In this document: piece after piece, positions 53,606-64,000 of the stretch
Numbering within the stretch: the stretch's first letter is position 1
Layout of the letters: every line of letters begins with the position of its first letter
NCBI GenBank assembly: GCA_964019135.1
Contig: OZ025256.1
Coordinates: 40,830,035 to 40,894,034, forward strand
From: Arenicola marina
Taxonomy: Eukaryota > Annelida > Polychaeta > Arenicolidae
DNA: 64,000 bases
Reading direction: 5' to 3'
Position numbers and translations under genes: made by a program
Notes under the pieces: model-generated
What the model was told of the DNA's origin: nothing
What the model saw: only the letters and a program-made list of their open reading frames with translations
The model's database searches: none

Positions 53606-56600
53606 ATGGCGTCGGGGGTATCCATTGCGGGATTGGTGTCACTCTCCCTGGCTGTCCTGCTGACCGGGATCAGCGTCAGCACGCCCTTCTGGATCAGGTC
53701 ACGTGACAACTCCACGGATGCCTTTCACTCCGGACTCTGGGTCCAGTGTGACGAACAGAATTGTTCCTCGCTCGGAAGTGGACCCGACACTCCAAGTAGG
53801 TTTCCATGACTACCCCACACTCCAAGTAGGTTTTCATGACTACCCCACACTCCGAATAGGCTTCTATGACAACCACAAGATACAAATATATATTCATGAC
53901 AACTTTAAACTACAAATAGGTATTCATGACAACCACAAACTACAAATAGGTATCCATGACAACCACCAGCTACAAATAGGTATCCATGACGAGCCCACAC
54001 TCTAAATAAGTAGCCATGATTACCCCCACACTACAAATAGGTATCCATGACTACCCCACACTATAAATAGGTTTCCATGACTACCCGGCACTCCAAATAG
54101 GTTTCCAGGGCAACCACAAACTACAAATAGGTATCCACGACTACCCCACACTACAATTATGTATCCATGATTACCCACACTACAAATAGGTATCCATGAC
54201 TACCCCACACTCCAAATAGGTCTCCATGACTACCTCACACTCCAAATAGGTATCCATGACTACCCCACACTACAACAGGTATCCATTATTACCCCACACT
54301 ATAAATAGGTTTCTATGACTACCCGACACTCTAAATAGGTTTCCATGACAACCACAAACTACACATAGGTATACATGACTACTCCACACTACAAATAGGT
54401 ATCCATGACTACTCCACACTATAAATAGGTTTCCATGACTACCCGACACTCCAAATAAGTTTCCAGGACAACTACAAATAGGTATCTATGACTCCACCAC
54501 ACTACAGATAGGTATCCATGACAACCACAAACTACAAATAGGTATCCATGACAACCACAAACTAAAAATATGTATCCATGACAATCACGAACTAAAAATA
54601 TGTATCCATGACGACCCCACACTCCAGATAAGTATCCATGATTACCCCCACACTACAAATAGGTGTCCATGACTACCCCACACTATAAATAGGTTTCCAT
54701 GACTACCCGGCACTCCAAATAGGTTTTCGGGACCACCACAAAACTACAAATAGGTATCCATGACAACCCCACACTACAAATATGAATCCATGATTACCCC
54801 ACACTACAAATAGATATCCATGTCTAAACCTCACTACATTTAGGTATCCATGACTACCTCACACTCTAAATAGCTATCCATGACTACCCCAGACTACAAA
54901 CAGGTATCCATTATTACCCCACACTATAAATAGGTTTCCATGACTACCCGAAACTCCAAATAGGTTTCCATGACAACCACAAACTACAAATAGGTATCCA
55001 TGACTACCACACACTATAAATAGGTTTCCATGACTACCCGACACTCCAAATAGCTTTCCAGGACAACCACAAACTACAAATAGATATCCATGACTACCCC
55101 ACACTACAAATATGTATCCATGATTACCCCACACTACAAATAGGTATCCATGACTACCCCACACTACATTTGGGTATCCATGACTACCACACACTCCAAA
55201 TAGCTATCCATGACTACCCGACACCACAAACATGCATCCATTATTAGCCCACACTACAAATAGGTATCCATGACTACCCCACACTACATTTAGGTATCCA
55301 TGACTACCTCACACTCTAAATAGCTATCCATGAGTACCCCACACTACAAACATGTGTCCATTATTACCCCACGCTATAAATAGGTTTCCATGACTACCCG
55401 ACACTCCAAATAGGTTTCCATGACAACCACAAACTACAAATAGGTATCCATGACTACCCCACACTATAAATAGGTTTCCATGACTACCCGACACTCCAAA
55501 TAGGTTTCCAGGACAACCACAAACTACAAATAGGTATCCAGGACTACCCAACACTACAAATATGTATCCATGACAACCACAAACTACAAATAGGTACGCA
55601 TGACTACCCCACACTATAAATAGGTATCCATGACTACCCGACATTCCAAATAGGTTTCCAGGACAACCACAAACTACACCTATGTATCTATGATTACCCC
55701 ACACTACATTTAGGTATCCATGACTACCCCACACTCCAAATAGGTATCCGTGACTAACCAACACTACAAAGAGATATCCATTACTACCCCAAACTATAAA
55801 TTGATATACCCCAAAGCATTGTGTTGCGTTTCTATATAATGTTTATATAATATAACCACTTTGCATTGCCCTCTTTTTGTCATATAATGTCCGATTTATG
55901 ACCACTTTGCATTGCCCTCTTTGTGTCATATAATGTCCGATTTATGACCACTTTGCGGAGCCCTCTTTATGTCATATAATGTCCGATTTATGACCACTTT
56001 GCAGAGCCCTTTTTGTATCATATAATGTCTGGTTTATAACCACTTCGCACTGCTCTCTTTGTGTCCTATTATCTTTGTTTTATAACCACTATGCATTTTC
56101 CTTTTTGTGTCACATAATGTGTTGTCCATAAAATACTCCGCTTTGCCTGCCTAGTATTGTACTGTACTATGAACACCTGTATGATTATGTTCCCTGCTTA
56201 CTCCGCAGCCTGGTTCGCTGTGGCTCGCGTGGTGTACGCCGTGGTGGCTGCCAACACGGTGGTGGGACTCGGCCTGGGGGTCCTCTACATCAGCGGCCGT
56301 TCCTGTGTGGGGTCCGTTCGCACCCTCCGGATGCTCCTCATCAACCTGGTCATCACTGGTACGTACCTCCTGCCCTCCTCATCAACCTGGTCATCACTGG
56401 TACGTACCTCCCGCCCTCCTCATCAACCTGGCCATCACTGGTACGTACCTCCCGCCCTCCTCATCAACCTGGCCATCACTGGTACGTACCTCCCGCCCTC
56501 CTCATCAACCTGGTCATCACTGGTACGTACCTCCCGCCCTCCTCATCAACCTGGTCATCACTGGTACGTACCTCCCGCCCTCCTCATCAACCTGGTCATC

Positions 56601-59600
56601 ACTGGTACGTACCTCCCGCCCTCCTCATCAACCTGGTCATCACTGGTACGTACCTCCCGCCCTCCTCATCAACCTGGTCATCACTGGTACGTACCTCCCG
56701 CCCTCCTCATCAACCTGGTCATCACTGGTACGTACCTCCCGCCCTCCTCATCAACCTGGTCATCACTGGTACGTACCTCCTGCCCTCCTCATCAACCTGG
56801 TCATCACTGGTACGTACCTCCCGCCCTCCTCATCAACCTGGTCATCACTGGTACGTACCTCCTGCCCTCCTCATCAACCTGGTCATCACTGGTACGTACC
56901 TCCTGTCCTCCTCATCAACCTGGTCATCACTGGTACGTACCTCCCGCCCTCCTCATCAACCTGGTCATCACTGGTACGTACCTCCCGCCCTCCTCATCAA
57001 CCTGGTCATCACTGGTACGTACCTCCCGCCCTCCTCGTCAACCTGGTCATCACTGGTACGTACCTCCTGCCCTCCTCATCAACCTGGTCATCACTGGTAC
57101 GTACCTCCTGCCCTCCTCATCAACCTGGTCATCACTGGTACGTACCTCCTGCCCTCCTCATCAACCTGGTCATCACTGGTACGTACCTCCCGCCCTCCTC
57201 ATCAACCTGGTCATCACTGGTACGTACCTCCCGCCCTCCTCATCAACCTGGTCATCACTGGTACGTACCTCCCGCCCTCCTCGTCAACCTGGTCATCACT
57301 GGTACGTACCTCCTGCCCTCCTCATCAACCTGGTCATCACTGGTACGTACCTCCTGCCCTCCTCATCAACCTGGTCATCACTGGTACGTACCTCCTGCCC
57401 TCCTCATCAACCTGGTCATCACTGGTACGTACCTCCCGCCCTCCTCATCAACCTGGTCATCACTGGTACGTACCTCCCGCCCTCCTCATCAACCTGGTCA
57501 TCACTGGTACGTACCTCCCGCCCTCCTCATCAACCTGGTCATCACTGGTACGTACCTCCTGCCCTCCTCATCAACCTGGTCATCACTGGTACGTACCTCC
57601 TGCCCTCCTCATCAACCTGGTCATCACTGGTGCGTACCTCCCGCCCTCCTCATCAACCTGGTCATCACTGGTACGTACCTCCCGCCCTCCTCATCAACCT
57701 GGTCATCACTGGTACGTACCTCCTGCCCTCCTCATCAACCTGGTCATCACTGGTACGTACCTCCCGCCCTCCTCATCAACCTGGTCATCACTGGTACGTA
57801 CCTCCCGCCCTCCTCATCAACCTGGTCATCACTGGTACGTACCTCCCGCCCTCCTCATCAACCTGGTCATCACTGGTACGTACCTCCCGCCCTCCTCATC
57901 AACCTGGTCATCACTGGTACGTACCTCCTGCCCTCCTCATCAACCTGGTCATCAGTGGTACGTACCTCCCGCCCTCCTCATCAACCTGGTCATCACTGGT
58001 ACGTACCTCCCGCCCTCCTCATCAACCTGGTCATCACTGGTACGTACCTCCTGCCCTCCTCATCAACCTGGTCATCACTGGTACGTACCTCCTGCCCTCC
58101 TCATCAACCTGGTCATCACTGGTACGTACCTCCCGCCCTCCTCATCAACCTGGTCATCACTGGTACGTACCTCCTGCCCTCCTCATCAACCTGGTCATCA
58201 CTGGTACGTACCTCCTGCCCTCCTCATCAACCTGGTCATCACTGGTACGTACCTCCTGCCCTCCTCATCAACCTGGTCATCACTGGTACGTACCTCCCGC
58301 CCTCCTCCTCAACCTGGTCATCACTGGTACGTACCTCCCGCCCTCCTCATCAACCTGGTCATCACTGGTACGTACCTCCCGCCCTCCTCATCAACCTGGT
58401 CATCACTGGTACGTACCTCCTGCCCTCCTCATCAACCTGGTCATCACTGGTACGTACCTCCCGCCCTCCTCATCAACCTGGTCATCACTGGTACGTACCT
58501 CCCGCCCTCCTCATCAACCTGGTCATCACTGGTACGTACCTCCCGCTCTCCTCATCAACCTGGTCATCACTGGTACGTACCTCCTGCCCTCCTCATCAAC
58601 CTGGTCATCACTGGTACGTACCTCCCGCCCTCCTCATCAACCTGGTCATCACTGGTACGTACCTCCCGCCCTCCTCATCAACCTGGTCATCACTGGTACG
58701 TACCTCCCGCCCTCCTCATCAACCTGGTCATCACTGGTACGTACCTCCCACCCTCCTCATCAACCTGGTCATCACGGGTACGTGCCTCCCGCCCTCCTCA
58801 TCAACCTGGTCATCACTGGTACGTACCTCCTGCCCTCCTCATCAACCTGGTCATCACTGGTACGTACCTCCCGCCCTCCTCATCAACCTGGTCATCACTG
58901 GTACGTACCTCCCGCCCTCCTCATCAACCTGGTCATCACTGGTACGTACCTCCCGCCCTCCTCATCAACCTGGTCATCACTGGTACGTACCTCCCGCCCT
59001 CCTCATCAACCTGGTCATCACTGGTACGTACCTCCCGCCCTCCTCATCAACCTGGTCATCACTGGTACGTACCTCCCGCCCTCCTCATCAACCTGGTCAT
59101 CACTGGTACGTACCTCCCGCCCTCCTCATCAACCTGGTCATCACTGGTACGTACCTCCTGCCCTCCTCATCAACCTGGTCATCACTGGTACGTACCTCCC
59201 GCCCTCCTCATCAACCTGGTCATCACTGGTACGTACCTCCCGCCCTCCTCATCAACCTGGTCATCACTGGTACGTACCTCCCGCCCTCCTCATCAACCTG
59301 GTCATCACTGGTACGTACCTCCCGCCCTCCTCATCAACCTGGTCATCACTGGTACGTACCTCTGCCCTCCTCATCGACATGGTCATCACTGGTACGTACC
59401 TCCCGCCCTCCTCATCAACCTGGTCATCACTGGTACGTACCTCCCGCCCTCCTCATCAACCTGGTCATCACTGGTACGTACCTCCTGCCCTCCTCATCAA
59501 CATGGTCATCACTGGTACGTACCTCCCGCCCTCCTCATCAACCTGGTCATCACTGGTACGTACCTCCCGCCCTCCTCATCAACCTGGTCATCACTGGTAC

Positions 59601-62600
59601 GTACCTCCCGCCCTCCTCGTCAACCTGGTCATCACTGGTACGTACCTCCCGCCCTCCTCATCAACCTGGTCATCACTGGTACGTACCTCCTGCCCTCCTC
59701 ATCAACCTGGTCATCACTGGTACGTACCTCCCGCCCTCCTCATCAACCTGGTCATCACTGGTACGTACCTCCCGCCCTCCTCATCAACCTGGTCATCACT
59801 GGTACGTACCTCCCGCCCTCCTCATCAACCTGGTCATCACTGGTACGTACCTCTGCCCTCCTCGTCAACCTGGTCATCACTGGTACGTACCTCCCGCCCT
59901 CCTCATCAACCTGGTCATCACTGGTACGTACCTCCCGCCCTCCTCATCAACCTGGTCATCACTGGTACGTACCTCCCGCCCTCCTCATCAACCTGGTCAT
60001 CACTGGTACGTACCTCCTGCCCTCCTCATCAACCTGGTCATCACTGGTACGTACCTCCCGCCCTCCTCATCAACCTGGTCATCACTGGTACGTACCTCCC
60101 GCCCTCCTCATCAACCTGGTCATCACTGGTACGTACCTCCCGCCCTCCTCATCAACCTGGTCATCACTGGTACGTACCTCCTGCCCTCCTCATCAACCTG
60201 GTCATCACTGGTACGTACCTCCCGCCCTCCTCATCAACCTGGTCATCACTGGTACGTACCTCCCGCCCTCCTCATCAACCTGGTCATCACTGGTACGTAC
60301 CTCCCGCCCTCCTCATCAACCTGGTCATCACTGGTACGTACCTCCTGCCCTCCTCATCAACATGGTCATCACTGGTACGTACCTCCCGCCCCCCTCATCA
60401 ACCTGGTCATCACTGGTACGTACCTCCCGCCCTCCTCATCAACCTGGTCATCACTGGTACGTACCTCCCGCCCTCCTCGTCAACCTGGTCATCACTGGTA
60501 CGTACCTCCCGCCCTCCTCATCAACCTGGTCATCACTGGTACGTACCTGCTGCCCTCCTCATCAACCTGGTCATCACTGGTACGTACCTCCCGCCCTCCT
60601 CATCAACATGGTCATCACTGGTACGTACCTCTCGCCCTCCTCATCAACCTGGTCATCACTGGTACGTACCTCCCGCCCTCCTCATCAACCTGGTCATCAC
60701 TGGTACGTACCTCCCGCCCTCCTCATCAACCTGGTCATCACTGGTACGTAGCTTCCGCCCTCCTCATCAACCTTGTCATCACTGGTATGTACCTCCTGCC
60801 CTCCTCATCAACCTGGTCATCACTGATACGTACCTCCCGCCCTCCTCATCAACCTGGTCATCACTGGTACGTACCTCCTGCCCTCCTCATCAACCTGGTC
60901 ATCACTGATACGTACCTCCCGCCCTCCTCATCAACCTGGTCATCACTGGTACGTACCTCCCGCCCTCCTCATCAACCTGGTCATCACTGGTACGTATCTC
61001 CCGCCCTCCTCATCAGCCTAGTCATCACTGGTACGTACCTCCCGCCCTCCTCATCAACCTGGTCATCACTGGTACGTACCTCCCGCCCTCCTCTTCAGCC
61101 TAGTCATCACTGGTACGTACCTCCCGCCCTCCTCATCAACCTGGTCATCACTGGTACGTACCTTCCGCCCTCCTCATCAACCTGGTCATCACTGGTACGT
61201 ACCTCCTGCCCTCCTCATCAACCTGGTCATCACTGGTACGTACCTCCCGCCCTCCTCATCAACCTGGTCATCACTGGTACGTACCTCCCGCCCTCCTCAT
61301 CAACCAGGTCATCACTGGTACGTACCTCCCGCCCTCCTCATCAGCCTAGTCATCACTGGTACGTACCTCCCGCCCTCCTCATCAACCTGGTCATCACTGG
61401 TACGTACCTCCCCCCTCCTCATCAACCTGGTCATCACTGGTACGTACCTCCTGCCCTCCTCATCAACCTGGTCATCACTGGTACGTACCTCCCGCCCTCC
61501 TCATCAACCTGGTCATCACTGGTACGTACCTCCCGCCCTCCTCATCAACATGGTCATCACTGGTACGTACCTCCCGCCCTCCTCATCAACCTGGTCATCA
61601 CTGGTACGTACCTCCTGCCCTCCTCATCAACCTGGTCATCACTGGTACGTACCTCCCGCCCTCCTCATCAACCTGGTCATCACTGGTACGTACATCCTGC
61701 CCTCCTCATCAACCTGGTCATCACTGGTACGTACCTCCCGCCCTCCTCATCAACCTGGTCATCACAGGTACGTACCTCCCGCCCTCCTCATCAACCTGGT
61801 CATCACTGGTACGTACCTCCCGCCCTCCTCATCAACCTGGTCATCACTGGTACGTACCTCCCGCCCTCCTCATCAACCTGGTCATCACTGGTACGTACCT
61901 CCCGCCCTCCTCATCAACCTGGTCATCACTGGTACGTACCTCCCGCCCTCCTCATCAACCTGGTCATCACTGGTACGTACCTCCCGCCCTCCTCATCAAC
62001 CTGGTCATCACTGGTACGTACCTCCCGCCCTCCTCATCAACCTGGTCATCACTGGTACGTACCTCCCGCCCTCCTCATCAACCTGGTCATCACTGGTACG
62101 TACCTCCCGCCCTCCTCATCAACCTGGTCATCACTGGTACGTACCTCCTGCCCTCCTCATCAACCTGGTCATCACTGGTACGTACCTCCTGCCCTCCTCA
62201 TCAACCTGGTCATCACTGGTACGTACCTCCTGCCCTTCTCATCAACCTGGTCATCACTGGTACGTACCTCCTGCCCTCCTCATCAACCTGGTCATCACTG
62301 GTACGTACTTCCCGCCCTCCTCATCAACCTGGTCATCACTGGTGCGTACCTCCCGCCCTCCTCATCAACCTGGTCATCACTGGTACGTACCTCCTGCCCT
62401 CCTCATCAACCTGGTCATCACTGGTACGTACCTCCTGCCCTCCTCATCAACCTGGTCATCACTGGTACGTACCTCCCGCCCTCCTCATCAACCTGGTCAT
62501 CACTGGTACGTACCTCCCGCCCTCCTCATCAACTTGGTCATCACTGGTACGTACCTCCCGCCCTCCTCATCAACCTGGTCATCACTGGTGCGTACCTCCC

Positions 62601-63824
62601 GCCCTCCTCATCAACCTGGTCATCACTGGTACGTACCTCCCGCCCTCCTCATCAACCTGGTCATCACTGATACGTACCTCCTGCCCTCCTCATCAACCTG
62701 GTCATCACTGGTACGTACCTCCCGCCCTCCTCATCAACCTGGTCATCACTGGTACGTACCTCCCGCCCTCCTCATCAACCTGGTCATCACTGGTACGTAC
62801 CTCCCGCCCTCCTCATCAACCTGGTCATCACTGGTACGTACCTCCCGCCCTCCTCATCAACCTGGTCATCACTGGTGCGTACCTCCCGCCCTCCTCATCA
62901 AACTGGTCATCACTGGTACGTACCTCCCGCCCTCCTCATCAACCTGGTCATCACTGGTACGTACCTCCCGCCCTCCTCATCAACCTGGTCATCACTGGTA
63001 CGTACCTCCCGCCCTCCTCATCAACCTGGTCATCACTGGTACGTACCCCCCGCCCTCCTCATCAACCTGGTCATCACTGGTACGTACCTCCCCCCACCCC
63101 CTCCTCATCATCATTTCACTACGTTGTTTCTAAGGCCGCATAGATCAGAATCTAATGTTAATATTATGTGATATTTAGTTATTTTACGATTTTGTTCTGT
63201 GGTTCGAGCCCTGATGTGCTTAGGTCTGTGTGGATAAAGATCCCACGTCTTTATTCGCACGGGACATGGCTCCGCTCTTTCCTTTTTTCTCCCATTGACG
63301 CGTAATGACCGGCATTGATTACAGCGTCCTTCATATACAACCAATTACTTCATATTAAGTTATACGTGTATTTACTTTATCATATATCATCCTTTTTTCT
63401 TATATTATTAAATTCACATGTTGTTTTTTCATGGTATTTAGTTTTATGATATATCATATATGGTATATATATATATATTTATATGAAATTATTGAATTGC
63501 CCTGTTGTTATTGCATGACATCATATATGTTATATAGACATGTATATATGAATTTATTGAATTGCCCTGTTATATTGAGTCTGTGACATTCTCTGCTTCC
63601 CTACAGCCCTGGAGGCGTGTATGGCCATCTCAATGTTCGCCGTCAAGGTGGACGACACCAGCTACTTGACCTACCACCAGCCGACCACCTTCTCCTGGTC
63701 CCTGATTCTGGCCTGCTGCGGGGGTGGCTGGACCACCCTCAGCCTCATCCTCTACATCCTCGAGGCCCCTAACGTCAAGCGTCGCCATGACTACAACTCC
63801 CTGAAGGACTCCACCACGGCCTGA
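53606..63824 (+). CDS. Claudin/PMP22-like four-span membrane protein
   Basis: Three exons, 53606-53795, 56209-56358 and 63607-63824, join in phase 1 at both junctions, giving 185 residues. The first exon has a start ATG, a membrane span (IAGLVSLSLAVLLTGISV) and the claudin-superfamily loop signature PFW ... GLWVQC....C. Exon 2 carries span 2 (VVYAVVAANTVVGLGLGVLY) and the start of span 3 (MLLINLVIT), and exon 3 completes span 3 and has span 4 (WSLILACCGGGWTTLSLILY) with a short basic tail. Such proteins act at cell junctions or in membrane organisation. Acceptors are TTACTCCGCAG and CTTCCCTACAG; donors are GTAGGT and GTACGT. Both donors lie at the edge of tandem arrays. Confidence 0.8.
53787..55805 (+). 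repeat. 30-bp minisatellite in intron 1, starting in exon 1
   Basis: About 67 units of the pattern ACACTCCAAATAGGTTTCC followed by ATGACTACCCC. The first unit spans the last nine bases of exon 1 and its donor CCAA|GTAGGT. The second unit also keeps GTAGGT; later ones mostly read ATAGGT. Variants (ACAAATAGGTATCC) alternate in blocks. Confidence 0.9.
55835..56125 (+). repeat. 46-bp tandem repeat in intron 1
   Basis: About six copies of a unit containing ATAATGTCCGATTTATGACC and ACTTTGCATTGCCCTCTTTG, decaying toward the right. Confidence 0.85.
56334..63092 (+). repeat. 41-bp minisatellite repeating the exon 2 splice donor
   Basis: About 165 units. Each contains CTCCTCATCAACCTGGTCAT, CACTGGTACGTACC and TCC(C/T)GCC. 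The first unit is the end of exon 2 (coding LLINLVIT) plus the donor ACTG|GTACGT. The unit has no stop in any plus frame and 41 is not a multiple of three, so a translation cycles through three frames and yields open frames of over 1500 and 2100 codons. These are array artefacts unless the intron is retained. A few units are 40 or 39 bp, or carry point changes. Confidence 0.95.
63093..63606. other. Intron 2 remainder
   Basis: 63190-63330 has a B-box-like GGTTCGAGCCC at 63202 and may be a tRNA-derived SINE fragment. The rest is (AT)-rich up to the acceptor CCCTACAG. Confidence 0.4.
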
Positions 63825-64000
63825 AGCCGCCAGATATACAACCCCCTGAAGGTCACCGCTGCGGACTGAAGGTCACCACTACGGCCTGAAGCCACCAGAT
63901 ATACAACTCCCTGAAGGTCACCACTACGCCCTGAAGGTCACCACTACGGCCTGAAGCCACCAGATATACAACTCCCTGAAGGTCACCATCACGGCCTGAA
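63790..64000 (+). repeat. Tandem repeat over the stop codon and 3'UTR
   Basis: The exon 3 end (TACAACTCCCTGAAGG ... CACGGCCTGAAGCC) recurs three to four times as AGATATACAACTCCCTGAAGG and GTCACCACTACGGCCTGAAG, continuing past the window edge. Confidence 0.85.

Noticed and set aside
54419-55764. Minus-strand frames rich in SHGYLFVVWG
   Set aside because: They read the 30-bp intron 1 array in reverse and have no independent coding signal.
56157-62670. Open frames of 1583 and 2121 codons over intron 2
   Set aside because: They are readings of a stop-free 41-bp minisatellite in an intron; good splice sites join exon 2 to exon 3 in phase.

Overview
The window looks like a repeat-rich animal genome. 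Genes have spliced introns with GT..AG borders, and there are LINEs, LTR retrotransposons, a large DNA transposon, tRNA-derived SINEs and a claudin-like four-membrane-span gene. No part looks bacterial. The mix (env-bearing Gypsy element, CR1/L2-like LINE with a (TGAATC)n tail, CACTA-like transposase) fits a marine invertebrate, perhaps a mollusc, but nothing here fixes the species.

Region 1 (1-16853, continuing at 35386-36347) is a tandem array of a minus-strand LTR element whose units share LTRs at 5785-6428, 14263-14984 and 35619-36347. Each unit has LTR, primer-binding site, a cysteine-rich ORF, a second ORF, a zinc-finger-like stretch, gag (with CCHC knuckle), polypurine tract and LTR, with no pol. 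A plus-strand, 5'-truncated LINE interrupts gag at the same point in every unit. The repeat period is 8478 bp, and the two copies are almost identical over the first 5.5 kb. The LINE ORF1 carries a C-terminal domain resembling IMPACT/UPF0029.

Region 2 (16854-35385) is an 18.5-kb DNA transposon inserted into the third array unit. Its ends are perfect inverted repeats beginning CCCAT. Next to them lie arrays of the palindrome TTCTATAGAA. Two divergent genes share a short intergenic promoter: a seven-exon BEN-domain protein on the minus strand and a three-exon CACTA/Tnp2-like transposase on the plus strand. Transposase intron 1 holds a complete env-bearing Gypsy/errantivirus-like retrotransposon (22388-30159) with near-identical LTRs and an ACAT target duplication.

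Region 3 (36348-53600) is a patchwork: an eroded env-bearing LTR element into which the array element inserted, several LTR-like relics, a solo LTR with perfect 7-bp inverted ends, parts of a spliced minus-strand gene with an SH3-like exon, two copies of a retroposon ending in (AAATC)n, and paired tRNA-derived SINEs.

Region 4 (53606-64000) is a three-exon claudin/PMP22-like gene. Each of its three exon 3' ends is the first copy of a tandem array: about 67 x 30 bp in intron 1, about 165 x 41 bp in intron 2 (each copy repeating the exon end and its GTACGT splice donor), and an array of about 45 bp over the stop codon and 3'UTR. The very long ORFs over intron 2 come from a 41-bp unit without stops and are not separate genes.
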